From positions 124,001-188,000 of the forward strand of contig NZ_PYAW01000005.1 of the NCBI RefSeq assembly GCF_003014755.1: a stretch of DNA of 64,000 nt. Reading direction: 5' to 3'. Position 1 is the first letter of the stretch. Each line of letters starts with the position of its first letter. The translations under genes were made by a program, and so were the position numbers. A model generated the notes under the pieces. It was not told the origin of the DNA, did not search any database, and was given only the letters and a program-made list of their open reading frames with translations. This stretch comes from Chitinophaga niastensis. GTDB taxonomy: Bacteria > Bacteroidota > Bacteroidia > Chitinophagales > Chitinophagaceae. Shown piece after piece: positions 48,301-56,859 of this stretch.

Positions 48301-48557
48301 AATTTGTATACGATGCCAGCTTTATAAAATTAAGACAGGTAGTACTGAGTTATAACATTCCAACAAAAGCCATTGCGTTTACAAAATTGCAGGCTATGTC
48401 TGTATCATTTGTAGCGAGAAACCTGTTCATCCTCTATAAGAATGCGCCCAATATTGATCCGGAATCTACATTCAGTAACTCCAATGCACAAGGCTTTGAA
48501 ATGTTTGGCGTACCACGCACAAGAAGTTATGGTGTAAACCTGATGGTAAAACTTTAG
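45381..48557 (+). CDS. SusC/RagA TonB-dependent transporter (no STN domain)
   Basis: The protein has about 1058 residues from the ATG at 45381 (or 45384); an earlier in-frame ATG at 45318 adds 21 residues ahead of the signal peptide and is less likely. After the signal (ending SYAQ) come a carboxypeptidase-like domain with GTVTTADGQKAIGATISLLS, a plug with YVINGMPIDN and the SusC signature RASNGVILITTKKGTK, and a large barrel ending in VNLMVKL. There is no STN domain before the first domain, so it does not signal through FecR. It imports the oligosaccharide captured by the SusD encoded 24 bases downstream. Confidence 0.94.
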   Translation: MMKNIIKVAAFSKLFLPVIGLLFCIGSYAQTPANHPSQISGTVTTADGQKAIGATISLLSAKGVGAMTDAEGKFTVKIPGTHQADIVLLITYIGYEKKEVKVAAGQTQITVQLEVASKALGELVVTALGIKKDKKALAYAVTEVKGGEFTQAREINVADALTGKIAGVNASSLAGGPGSSSRVIIRGNGSLNGDNQPLYVINGMPIDNTTQSTPASGNGAIGLNSDRGDGIAGINPDDIETITVLKGGPAAALYGARASNGVILITTKKGTKQKGIGVDYNSTFTVETPSIIPDWQYEYGSGVNGAKPTTKDEAVAAGRLSWGPKMDGSNVIQFDGVSRPYTAQKNNIKNFYNTGSTFTNTVAFSGGSEIAAYRVSLSDMNNHGLVPNQQLNKKIASLSVVSNLSKRLTVEGYAQYNIEKANNRSGVSDAPGNVNWGTYMLANTVDIRNLDPGYDSKGNEVSWNPSGFASNPYFVVNRFKNNDDRKRFIGNVSVKYNLLDNLFVRSRVNHDYLNIGYTGVVPTGTAYAPKGFFQQYNTASTETNGELTVNYQGKLSRDFALTAMAGGNQRKSKSDAVNMDGTSFFDPGFYDPSNVVSLSTYNVNLRQATNSLFGSVDLSFRDLLFITATGRNDWFSTLSPKNNNIFYPSVGASFLLSEAMKMPSWVNYAKIRTSWAQVGGATPQPYALYQTYNLVTGGGHFGLPLQTPTQTNGTSSGLLQAPNPDLKPLVSTTFEAGVEGRFLNNRLSADVTVYNRRTSNDIMQAAISPGSGYNFVLLNVGEMSNKGIEVLLSGTPVKRKDFSWDVSYNMAYNKNEVLKLTNGINSLQLDVSVNSYAYIFAEVGKPYSTIKGFKVKKDAAGNTVYDKATGYEMKTALTDLGTGVSPFSGGITNSFRYKQFNFSFLIDGKFGGHVYSATNLYATRFGLNKLTLPGRDNGLTVNGVDADGKPFTKTFTYTTGLQGYYDNYKNLSEKFVYDASFIKLRQVVLSYNIPTKAIAFTKLQAMSVSFVARNLFILYKNAPNIDPESTFSNSNAQGFEMFGVPRTRSYGVNLMVKL

Positions 48558-48581
48558 TTCATTCTTTTAAATAGTAAGCAC

Positions 48582-50141
48582 ATGCAACGATTTGCTAAAT
48601 ATAAATTCATAATAATTTTAGGGGCAATACTGGGCTTGTCCTCTTGTGATAAGGGTTTTGAAGCACTCAATGTAAATCCGAATGCTTCCATCATGCCTAA
48701 CGTAGATTTTATGTTTACACAAAGTCTGCTGAAAGGCAACCTGGTGTATGACCGCGCCTATTTTTACACTTCCTATCTCAGCTGCGGTAACTTCATTCAG
48801 CATTTTTCTACTGCCAAAGAAATTTCCGGCGCTGGCGCCGGTGATAAATATGGGGTAAATGATTTCTACCAGGGCTTTTATTATCGTTATATCTATACCA
48901 ATGCGATCCTCACCCTTGGTGAAATTATTACAGCAGCAAAGGTGCCGGAAAAAGCAGCGGATAACGTCAACAAGCTGTCTGCCGCCCGTATCTGGAAAGT
49001 ATTGCTCATGCAGCGTATAACAGACCTGTATGGTGATGTACCTTACTCAGATGCCTTAGCCGGAAAGTCAGGTGTATATCTGCCTAAGTATGATCCACAG
49101 GCAGATATTTATGCTGCCATGCTGAACGAGCTGGACGAAGCCATCAAGGCTTTCGATAATACCAAACCTACCTTTGCAGCAGCTGATCTGTTATATAAGG
49201 GAGATATTGTACAATGGAAAAAGTTTGCCTATTCGCTGATGCTGAGAATAGCCATGCGTACCACCAAAGTAACCGGTGGCAACGTTAGTGCTAAAGACTG
49301 GGTGCAGAAAGCCATTGCTGGCGGTGTAATATTAAATGCGGCAGATAATGCGGTAATCAGATACACCAATGGTCCGCAAACATACAATGATAACCCGGTG
49401 GCTTTTGAACTGGTGGGACAGGAGTATGTACCTGGTGCCAATGGTGCAAAAAATACAGAATGGGGTAAATACAGTAAAACATTTATTGATTTTCTGCAAA
49501 CACATAACGATCCCCGCTTAGGTGTGGTATCGGTTGTATGGAACAACAATGTGCCCGACACCACTGCTGCTATTCAAAAAGGCATGCCTAATGGTACAGA
49601 TGTACGTACTGCAAATTTTGTAACTTATTCAGAACCCAATCCGGCTACTATCTTACAATATGCTGCACCATTATTGTTGCTCACCAATGCAGAAACAAAC
49701 CTGCTCCTGAGTGAGGCAGCGCTGCGTGGATGGAGCAGCGGCGATAAAGTACAGCTGTATAAAGACGGTGTAACCGCCGCACTGCGTAACTGGGCTTTGT
49801 TTGGCCCCGGTGGCGTGATTGCAGCAGATAAAATCGACAAATATGTAACAGATAATGCACTGAATACAACCGGTTCTTTTGATGCACAGATGAACCAGAT
49901 ACATACCCAGTTCTGGGTAGCATTATTACTGGATGAACAGGAAGCTTATGCTAACTGGAGACGTACCGGTTATCCGCTGCTCACGCCGGTAAATTACAAT
50001 GGAAATGCTACCGGCGGTACTATTCCGCGCCGTTTGCCTTACTCCCAGGTGGAGCAGGGGATCAACGGGGTAAATTACAATGCCGCAGTAGCCAGACAAG
50101 GTCCGGATTTATTAACAACCAGGATGTGGTGGGATAAATAA
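48582..50141 (+). CDS. SusD/RagB family outer membrane lipoprotein
   Basis: The 519-residue SusD-like protein has a lipoprotein signal ending LGLSSC (Cys22), the early NVNPN motif and the RITDLYGDVPYSDAL repeat helices typical of SusD-like group 2 (PF12771 type). LLSEAALRGW near the middle and TGYPLLTP close to the C-terminus are further group features. It is the glycan-binding partner of the SusC encoded just upstream. The GH20 gene begins two bases after its stop, which means tight co-transcription. Confidence 0.93.
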   Translation: MQRFAKYKFIIILGAILGLSSCDKGFEALNVNPNASIMPNVDFMFTQSLLKGNLVYDRAYFYTSYLSCGNFIQHFSTAKEISGAGAGDKYGVNDFYQGFYYRYIYTNAILTLGEIITAAKVPEKAADNVNKLSAARIWKVLLMQRITDLYGDVPYSDALAGKSGVYLPKYDPQADIYAAMLNELDEAIKAFDNTKPTFAAADLLYKGDIVQWKKFAYSLMLRIAMRTTKVTGGNVSAKDWVQKAIAGGVILNAADNAVIRYTNGPQTYNDNPVAFELVGQEYVPGANGAKNTEWGKYSKTFIDFLQTHNDPRLGVVSVVWNNNVPDTTAAIQKGMPNGTDVRTANFVTYSEPNPATILQYAAPLLLLTNAETNLLLSEAALRGWSSGDKVQLYKDGVTAALRNWALFGPGGVIAADKIDKYVTDNALNTTGSFDAQMNQIHTQFWVALLLDEQEAYANWRRTGYPLLTPVNYNGNATGGTIPRRLPYSQVEQGINGVNYNAAVARQGPDLLTTRMWWDK

Positions 50142-50143
50142 TT

Positions 50144-52426
50144 ATGAAAAAGATACTGCTGTTATCATTATTGATTGCTTTTCATAACTGCCTGTTGGCA
50201 CAAAGGAAACAGGCTGCCCCACAGGCAGCCTTAATTCCTTTGCCTGTAAAAGCTGCTTATAGTACAGATACTTTTTTTATCACCGCGCATACGGTTATAC
50301 TAACAGATCTTATCCTGCAAAAAGAAGCTGCCCTGCTGAATGAGTATATCCGCCAGGAAACCGGCAGGGTATTGCCATTTGTTACGGAAACAGGCAACGC
50401 ACAGATGGTATTGCATATTGATACTTCGTTAAGTAAATCGGCCGAAGGATATTTATTACAGGTAACAAAGAACCGGGTCTCCGTTACGGCGCACGATGCA
50501 GCTGGTATTGTGCATGGCATTGAAACGATCAGACAGTTATGGCACCCCGTAACGCCAAAAATACTGGCAGTGCAGGGCGCTGATATTGCGGATTACCCCC
50601 GCTTTGCTTACAGGGGCATGCACCTGGATGTGAGCCGTCATTTTTTTTCAGTAGATTTTATCAAACAGTTTATTGACCAGCTGGCGTTATACAAGATCAA
50701 TAATTTTCACTGGCATTTAACAGATGATCAGGGATGGCGCATAGAAATAAAAAAGTATCCGGCCCTGCAAAGCGTAGCTGCATGGCGGGATCAGACATTG
50801 ATTGGTCATAAGAAAGAACAGCCACACCGTTTTGACGGAAAAAAATGCGGCGGTTTTTACACGCAGGAAGAGATAAAAACAGTAGTGGCATATGCTGCTG
50901 CCCGACATATTAATGTAATTCCGGAGATAGAAATGCCCGGCCACGCATTGGCTGCCCTCACGGCTTACCCGGCATTGGGCTGTACAAAAGGGCCTTACAA
51001 AACGGCGCAGTTCTGGGGTATATTTGACGATGTATTTTGCGCCGGCAACGACAGTACATTTATCTTTTTACAGGATGTGCTGGATGAAGTGATGGCCTTG
51101 TTTCCATCTACGTATATCCATATAGGTGGTGATGAATGTCCGAAGGTGCGATGGGCACATTGTGCTGCCTGTCAGCAACGCATAAAGGACCAGCACCTGC
51201 CGGATGAAGCAGCCCTGCAAAGTTATTTTATACGTCGCATCAGTGACTACATCCACAGCAAAGGACGCAAATTAATAGGCTGGGATGAAATACTGGAAGG
51301 TGGCCTGGCGCCGGGAGCTACGGTGATGAGCTGGAGGGGTGTGGAAGGCGCCATTTCAGCTGCAAAGCAACACCACCATGTAATCATGACCCCTGAAGAG
51401 GAACTGTATTTTGATCATTATCAATCGTTGTATCCGGAAGAAAAAGTAGCTGCCGGCGGATACACCCCGCTGGATGAAGTATACGGATATGATCCGTTAC
51501 AGACAGCAGGAGATACCGCATTGTTGCCGTACATCTCCGGCATACAGGGACAGGCATGGAGTGAATACCTGAACACAACGGATCAGGCCCAATACATGAT
51601 TTTCCCGCGCTTACCGGCAATGGCAGAAAGAGCCTGGTCGCCGCAGGGAGTAAGGGATTATAACAATTTTACGCAACGACTGAAAGCACAGCAACCGCTG
51701 CTGAAAAAATTGCGCATCCATGCGGCTAATAATTTTGAGGGAATCAATTATACGCTGGACAGCACTACAAAAGGAAGGCTCATTATTTCCTTGCATACGG
51801 CCTTACAAACAGGCGCCATCCGTTATACAACTGATGGCAGCATACCCAATGGGGAAAGCAAAATTTACAAAAACAATATATCTCTCTCAAAAAACAGTAC
51901 GGTAAAGGCAATGTTGTATGAGCGGGGGAAACCCGTTGGCCGGATATTTCAACAATCATTCGGGATAAATAAAGCAACAGGTGCTGCCATTACTTTACAA
52001 CAGGCAGCCAACACAAAATATGCCGGTGATGCGATAAAACTGGTGAACGGTGTGGAAGCAACTAACCGCTACAACGACGGGCAGTGGCTGGGTTTCAGTA
52101 AGTGTGACCTGAATGCGGTGATAGATCTGGGCACAGTACAGGCAATACAACAGGTTGGCGCCAATATCCTTAATTATCACTGGCAAAAAATGTGGGCGCC
52201 CACGTCATTGTCATTTGAAGGATCTTCTGATGGGGTTAATTATACCTCGTTGGCCACCGTCAACACTTTCCCGGTCAATGGCATCAATAAAATAAGGTTG
52301 TTTGTTAAGCAGGCGAAAGTGAGATATATCAGGATAGTAGCCCGCAACAAAGGTATTATTTCCGCAGGGGAATATGGCGCAGGTGGAAATAGTTTACTGA
52401 TGGTAGACGAGATCATTGTTAATTAG
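50144..52426 (+). CDS. Beta-N-acetylhexosaminidase, GH20, with chitobiase-like and discoidin domains
   Basis: The 760-residue enzyme has a signal peptide (about 1-19), a GH20b domain (about 28-145), and a GH20 barrel (about 150-495) with HWHLTDDQGWRIEI and the catalytic pair Asp330-Glu331 in HIGGDE; the Asp positions the substrate acetamido group and the Glu is the acid/base. A chitobiase C-terminal-like domain follows (about 555-610, YTTDGSIPNG), then an F5/8 type C domain (about 625-760). It should release terminal beta-linked GlcNAc or GalNAc in the periplasm. The ATG at 50144 follows the SusD stop by two bases. Confidence 0.94.
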   Translation: MKKILLLSLLIAFHNCLLAQRKQAAPQAALIPLPVKAAYSTDTFFITAHTVILTDLILQKEAALLNEYIRQETGRVLPFVTETGNAQMVLHIDTSLSKSAEGYLLQVTKNRVSVTAHDAAGIVHGIETIRQLWHPVTPKILAVQGADIADYPRFAYRGMHLDVSRHFFSVDFIKQFIDQLALYKINNFHWHLTDDQGWRIEIKKYPALQSVAAWRDQTLIGHKKEQPHRFDGKKCGGFYTQEEIKTVVAYAAARHINVIPEIEMPGHALAALTAYPALGCTKGPYKTAQFWGIFDDVFCAGNDSTFIFLQDVLDEVMALFPSTYIHIGGDECPKVRWAHCAACQQRIKDQHLPDEAALQSYFIRRISDYIHSKGRKLIGWDEILEGGLAPGATVMSWRGVEGAISAAKQHHHVIMTPEEELYFDHYQSLYPEEKVAAGGYTPLDEVYGYDPLQTAGDTALLPYISGIQGQAWSEYLNTTDQAQYMIFPRLPAMAERAWSPQGVRDYNNFTQRLKAQQPLLKKLRIHAANNFEGINYTLDSTTKGRLIISLHTALQTGAIRYTTDGSIPNGESKIYKNNISLSKNSTVKAMLYERGKPVGRIFQQSFGINKATGAAITLQQAANTKYAGDAIKLVNGVEATNRYNDGQWLGFSKCDLNAVIDLGTVQAIQQVGANILNYHWQKMWAPTSLSFEGSSDGVNYTSLATVNTFPVNGINKIRLFVKQAKVRYIRIVARNKGIISAGEYGAGGNSLLMVDEIIVN

Positions 52427-52433
52427 AGGTGTT

Positions 52434-52533
52434 AGCTGTTAGCGATTAGCTTTTAGTTAAATGCATCGAAGGTTATGTTTTGCACAATATCCGATGCATT
52501 TAACTAAAAGCTAAAAGCTAATCGCTAACAGCT
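52434..52533. repeat. TTAGC-rich inverted repeat, imperfect by one 7-bp unit
   Basis: The left arm, 52434-52468 (from AGCTGTTAGCGATTAGC), pairs with the right arm, 52492-52533, which has one extra AAAAGCT heptamer. The loop is 23 bases. The element sits eight bases after the GH20 stop and may act as a partial terminator between GH20 and GntP. The same 24-base core (AGCTGTTAGCnnTTAGC and on) reappears at 62104-62186. Confidence 0.85.
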
Positions 52534-52552
52534 GGAAAAATCCTTTTGCATA

Positions 52553-53869
52553 ATGGCTTTCTTTATCGTTTTTTCCTGCATGCTGGTATTAATCCTATTA
52601 CTCACTTGGGGTAAGATGAATGCCTTTATTGCTTTTTTGATAGTATCTATTCTGACCGGTTTACTTTTGGGTATACCGGCAGATAAAATTTCCACCTCTC
52701 TGCAAAAGGGAATAGGAGATACACTGGGGGGCTTGCTCATCATCATTATCTTAGGTGCTATGTTGGGTAAGCTGGTAGCCGAAAGTGGTGCTGCACGGCA
52801 GATTGCCAATGCACTGATGCATGTTTTCGGTCCCCGGTACGTACAGTGGGCGCTGCTTATTGCCGGTTTTATTATTGGTATTCCGCTATATTATGGAGTA
52901 GGATTTGTGTTGATGGTGCCGCTGATATTTTCTGTGGTATATCAATATAAATTACCTGCAGTATATATTGGATTACCCACGCTGGCGGCATTATCTGTTA
53001 CGCATGGCTTTTTGCCACCGCATCCTTCTCCCACAGCATTGGTGGCTCAGTTCCATGCCAATATGGGTTTAACACTGATTTATGGATTGGCAGTAGCCAT
53101 TCCAACGTTGGTAATAGCGGGACCATTTTTTGCCAGGTACCTGAAGCATATTCCATCAACACCAGCTTCGCTGTTCCAGGTAAATGAAGTCAATGAAACA
53201 GTGTTGCCGGGGAAAAGCAATAGTTTTATTACTGCTTTGTTACCTGTTTTTCTACTCATTATTACAGCGGTGTTGCCATATGTTTTTACGGGTGCCGGCA
53301 CTTCTTTCAAATGTTGGCTAGCGTTTGCCGGCGACGCGCCGGTAGTGATGTTGTTTTCTTTGCTGGTAGCCACTTTTTCGTTAGGCATTTTGCAACACAA
53401 AGCAGTGAAAGAGATCATGCGTATTTATGCAGATGCGGTGAAGGATGTGGCCATGATCCTGTTGATCATTGGTGGGGCCGGTGCTTTAAAGCAGGTGCTG
53501 GCAGATAGCGGTGTAAGTTTGCAGATTGCAGCGGCTATGCAATCGTGGCATATTCCGTTGCTGGTGTTAGGATGGTTAACAGCCGCTATCATCAGGGGTT
53601 GTGTAGGATCTGCTACTATTGCCGGCATTACAGCTGCAGGCATGATCGCCCCTTTAATGCTGCAGGGACAGGTGAATCCTAACCTGATGGTATTGTCGGT
53701 AGGTGCCGGTAGCCTGATGTTTTCTCATGTAAATGATGCCGGTTTCTGGATGTTTAAAGAGTATTTTAATTTAAGTATAAAGCATGCGTTGTTATCCTGG
53801 TCTGTTATGGAAACAATTGTAGGAGTAGTGGGCCTGTTAGGCGTATTGGTATTAGACAAAATTGTGTAA
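52553..53869 (+). CDS. GntP family permease (gluconate/sugar-acid symporter)
   Basis: The 438-residue protein has about 12 membrane helices and GntP-family features: a helix start with LILLLTWGKMNAFIAFL, LGGLLIIIILGAMLGKLVAESGAA (about 59-82), HGFLPPHPSP near 145, and VGAGSLMFSHVNDAGFWMFKEYF near 382-404. GntP transporters bring gluconate, idonate, glycerate, D-serine or related acids into the cytoplasm with a proton. Its place between GH20 and RidA suggests import of a small acid that comes from, or accompanies, the PUL substrate. Confidence 0.93.
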   Translation: MAFFIVFSCMLVLILLLTWGKMNAFIAFLIVSILTGLLLGIPADKISTSLQKGIGDTLGGLLIIIILGAMLGKLVAESGAARQIANALMHVFGPRYVQWALLIAGFIIGIPLYYGVGFVLMVPLIFSVVYQYKLPAVYIGLPTLAALSVTHGFLPPHPSPTALVAQFHANMGLTLIYGLAVAIPTLVIAGPFFARYLKHIPSTPASLFQVNEVNETVLPGKSNSFITALLPVFLLIITAVLPYVFTGAGTSFKCWLAFAGDAPVVMLFSLLVATFSLGILQHKAVKEIMRIYADAVKDVAMILLIIGGAGALKQVLADSGVSLQIAAAMQSWHIPLLVLGWLTAAIIRGCVGSATIAGITAAGMIAPLMLQGQVNPNLMVLSVGAGSLMFSHVNDAGFWMFKEYFNLSIKHALLSWSVMETIVGVVGLLGVLVLDKIV

Positions 53870-53906
53870 GCCATTGTTTTGAAGTTAGAAATTTAAACCA
53901 GTAAAT

Positions 53907-54377
53907 ATGATAAACAGTAATGCAGAAGAAAGGTTAACAGGGTTGGGATTGGAATTACCGCCGGCGCCTACACCATTAGGCGTGTATAAACCATTTTTGA
54001 TAGATGGTAAATATTTGTACCTGTCGGGTCATGGTCCGGTACAAAATGATAAGTCGCTGATCATAGGCCGCATCGGAGATGCGCTGGATATGGAACAGGG
54101 CAAGCTGGCAGCAAGACAGGTAGGCTTAACAATGTTATCTACTATTAAAACACATGTAGGTAGTCTGGATAAAGTAAAACGCGTGATCAAGGTATTGGGT
54201 ATGGTAAACTGTACACCTGATTTTGAGCGCCACCCTTACATCATCAACGGTTGCAGCGAATTGTTTGCTGCGATATGGGGAGAAGAAAACGGGATCGGTG
54301 TAAGAAGTGCTGTTGGTTTTGGTTCCCTGCCGGATAATATTCCGGTGGAGATTGAAGCATTATTTGAACTGTACTAG
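53907..54377 (+). CDS. RidA family protein
   Basis: The 156-residue protein belongs to the RidA/YjgF/UK114 family: a start RLTGLGLELPPAPTPLGVYKPF, an SGHGP motif in the middle strand, GKLAARQVGLTMLSTIKTHVGSLDKVKRVIKVLGMV as the long helix and strand, and a C-terminal EIEALFEL strand. The active-site Arg of canonical RidA (in an IRSA-like motif) is seen here as GVRSAVGFGSLP. It is a little longer than classical RidA. It deaminates reactive enamine/imine intermediates from PLP enzymes that act on serine- or amino-sugar-like compounds. Its place in this operon implies that an imine is formed in the pathway. Confidence 0.92.
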   Translation: MINSNAEERLTGLGLELPPAPTPLGVYKPFLIDGKYLYLSGHGPVQNDKSLIIGRIGDALDMEQGKLAARQVGLTMLSTIKTHVGSLDKVKRVIKVLGMVNCTPDFERHPYIINGCSELFAAIWGEENGIGVRSAVGFGSLPDNIPVEIEALFELY

Positions 54378-54443
54378 TGTAATCAATACATATAGTCTGG
54401 TAAAGATGTCGGGGAAAACATTTACTTTTCCTTAAAATATGTG

Positions 54444-55484
54444 ATGATGCAAAAGCCGGATGGTAACAAAGCAATTCGATTGGCAGCCTTCGGGGAATTT
54501 CTGCTGAGGCTGCATAGTAAGGGAGGTAAACGGTTTCAGCAAACAGATGGATACACGGCATATTATGCCGGTGCGGAAGCAAACGTATGTGTGTTATTGG
54601 CACGTTTGGGTATGCAGGTGGATTATATTTCCTGTGTACCTGATAACGATCTGGCAGCAGCAGGTTTGCAACAGCTGAGAAGTCATGGTGTAGGTACAGA
54701 CAAAATGCTTTACGGCGGCGAAAAATTAGGACTCTATTTTACAGAAGCAGGTAATAGCATCCGGCCTACGAGAGTTATTTATGACCGCGTAGGTACTGCC
54801 TACGCTGATTTACAGCGGGGAACAATAGATTGGAAAAGTGTATTTCAAAATACCGGTTACTTTCATTGGTCTGGTGTGGCAGCAGCCATTTCGGAAAGTG
54901 CAGCAGCAGTTTGTGAAGAAGCCTTGCTGGCGGCACTCGAAGCGGGTGTTACCATCTCCTCAGATTTTAATTATCGTTCTAAACTATGGAAATACGGGCA
55001 GCATCCGAAAGACGTGATGCCTTTATTATTGCAGCATAGTGAAATAACAGTGGCTGATCTGGATGCTGCAAATGTATATTATGGTATTGAAACAGATAAG
55101 AAATTACCGCAGGAACAAAGGTTTGAGCAATGTTATACAGCCTTGCAGCACAAAATGCCCCGTTTAAAAACACTGGGTATGAGCTTTCGCAAAGTACAGG
55201 GAAACCAGTTGTGGTACACGGGTGCGTTAGCGCATGAAGGGAAATTTTATTTTTCGGCAGGCTTTGCATTATCCGATGTGACGGATCAGATTGGCACTGG
55301 CGATGCTTTTACCGCGGGTATGTTGTATGGCTTAATGAATAATTATCCGCCACAAACCATCATCGATTTTGCTACTGCCTGTGGTACTTTAAAACAAAGC
55401 ATACCAGGCGATTGGGCTATTATTAGTAAAAATGAAGTAGAAGAACTGATGGCGAACGGGGTATCAGGAAGAATTGTACGCTGA
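54444..55484 (+). CDS. PfkB family sugar kinase, 2-keto-3-deoxygluconate-kinase-like
   Basis: The 346-residue kinase (ATG at 54444; a GTG at 54441 is also in frame) shows PfkB signatures: YYAGAEANVCVLLARLG near 35-51 and the C-terminal IGTGDAFTAGMLYGL with catalytic Asp in GDAF. SSDFNYRSKLWKYG near 175 matches 2-keto-3-deoxygluconate (KDG) kinases. It should phosphorylate a keto-deoxy sugar acid, whose phosphate would then be split to pyruvate and a triose phosphate by an aldolase not seen here. Its product or a related sugar phosphate could be the inducer of the DeoR-type repressor. Confidence 0.88.
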   Translation: MMQKPDGNKAIRLAAFGEFLLRLHSKGGKRFQQTDGYTAYYAGAEANVCVLLARLGMQVDYISCVPDNDLAAAGLQQLRSHGVGTDKMLYGGEKLGLYFTEAGNSIRPTRVIYDRVGTAYADLQRGTIDWKSVFQNTGYFHWSGVAAAISESAAAVCEEALLAALEAGVTISSDFNYRSKLWKYGQHPKDVMPLLLQHSEITVADLDAANVYYGIETDKKLPQEQRFEQCYTALQHKMPRLKTLGMSFRKVQGNQLWYTGALAHEGKFYFSAGFALSDVTDQIGTGDAFTAGMLYGLMNNYPPQTIIDFATACGTLKQSIPGDWAIISKNEVEELMANGVSGRIVR

Positions 55485-55506
55485 TTAAAATTATATAACA
55501 GTTACT

Positions 55507-56580
55507 ATGTTTACGATAGATGCACATTTGGATCTCAGCATGAATGCGATGGAGTGGAACAGGGATTTGCAACAACCTGTTATTGCTATTCGCAACAGAG
55601 AAGCCGGACTTAATGATAAACCTGATCGCGGTAATGGTGTAGTAGCGTTTCCTGAATTAAGAAAGGGAAACATAGGATTAGTGGTGGCTACGCAGATCGG
55701 GCGTTATGTAGCACCAGATAATAAGCTGCCGGGCTGGCATTCGCCGGAACAGGCATGGGCACAAACCCAGGGGCAATTATCCTGGTACAAGACCATGGAA
55801 GATGCCGGTGAAATGATCATGATTAAAGACAGGAAAGGATTGGAGCGGCATTTGTCGTTGTGGAACGATGGTACACCCAACGACAATAAACCTATTGGCT
55901 ACATCCTGAGCCTGGAAGGGGCTGATTCCATTGTCACCCTAAAACACCTGGAACGTGCCTACAATAAAGGGTTGCGTGCTATCGGGCCAGCACATTACGG
56001 CCCCGGGCGTTATGCCAATGGTACAGATGCTACCGGCCACTTAAATGAGCAGGGACGTTTGCTACTCCGGGAAATGGAGCAGCTGCGTATCATCCTGGAT
56101 GCTACACATCTTTGTGATGACGCCTTCTGGGATGCCATGGAACTTTTTAACGGTGCTGTTTGGGCCAGCCATAACAATTGCCGCGCATTGGTTAATCATA
56201 ATCGTCAGTTTAGTGATGACATGATCAAAGTGCTGATTCAAAAAGGTGCGGTCATTGGTGGCGCATTGGATGCCTGGATGATGGTACCCGGCTGGGTGCG
56301 GCAGCAATCTACTCCTCAGGGAATGGGTTGTAATCTGGAAACAATGATTGATCATATGGATCATATCTGTCAGATTGCAGGAAATTCGCTGCACGTTGGT
56401 ATTGGTTCAGATCTGGATGGCGCTTTTGGTAAAGAGCAGTGTCCGTACGATCTGGAAACCATTGCCGACCTGCAAAAACTACCGGCATTGCTGACTAAAA
56501 GAGGCTATAGCGCTACAGATATTGAAAATGTAATGCATGGCAACTGGTTACGCTTTTTGAGAAATGCCTGGATTGATTGA
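55507..56580 (+). CDS. Membrane dipeptidase family M19 amidohydrolase
   Basis: The 357-residue enzyme opens with DAHLDLSMNAM (metal ligands His and Asp of the DxHxD motif), then SLEGAD with the bridging Glu, DATHLCDDAFWDA and WASHNNCRAL (His ligands), and GSDLDGAF near the C-terminus (catalytic Asp). This is the renal dipeptidase (M19) fold, a binuclear zinc amidohydrolase. There is no signal peptide, so it is cytoplasmic. M19 enzymes cleave dipeptides, often with a D-residue at the second position, and some act on other amides. It is the last gene in the operon, 22 bases after the kinase. Confidence 0.9.
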   Translation: MFTIDAHLDLSMNAMEWNRDLQQPVIAIRNREAGLNDKPDRGNGVVAFPELRKGNIGLVVATQIGRYVAPDNKLPGWHSPEQAWAQTQGQLSWYKTMEDAGEMIMIKDRKGLERHLSLWNDGTPNDNKPIGYILSLEGADSIVTLKHLERAYNKGLRAIGPAHYGPGRYANGTDATGHLNEQGRLLLREMEQLRIILDATHLCDDAFWDAMELFNGAVWASHNNCRALVNHNRQFSDDMIKVLIQKGAVIGGALDAWMMVPGWVRQQSTPQGMGCNLETMIDHMDHICQIAGNSLHVGIGSDLDGAFGKEQCPYDLETIADLQKLPALLTKRGYSATDIENVMHGNWLRFLRNAWID

Positions 56581-56587
56581 GTGAAAA

Positions 56588-56804
56588 GGGAAGGCCTTCG
56601 GCCTTTGTCTTTTCTTTAGCAGGATTTAGATGATTAATCATGATTTCCCTGATTTTATTTCTTCCTAATCATTAATCCATACTAATTTTCTAAACGCATA
56701 TTGTATAGAGATGTAAATACTTTTTAGAAGAAGATAAAATCAGGGAAATCATGATTAATCATCTAAATCCTGCTAAAGAAAAGACAAAGGCCGAAGGCCT
56801 TCCC
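56588..56804. repeat. Large inverted-repeat element with 71-bp arms
   Basis: Bases 56588-56658 are the exact reverse complement, by my reading, of 56734-56804, with a 75-base AT-rich interior. The outer ends carry GGGAAGGCCTTCGGCCTTTG, which folds as a short GC hairpin followed by TCTTTTCTTT, a terminator pointing inward from each side; an internal TGATTAATCA palindrome is also present. The element begins eight bases after the M19 stop and ends 56 bases before the ABC ATPase start. No target-site duplication was seen and no ORF lies inside. Confidence 0.88.
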
Positions 56805-56859
56805 TCCGCTACAACAGCTTTTTGCTGGGAAATTGTGTCAACTTTTCCTAATTTGCACC

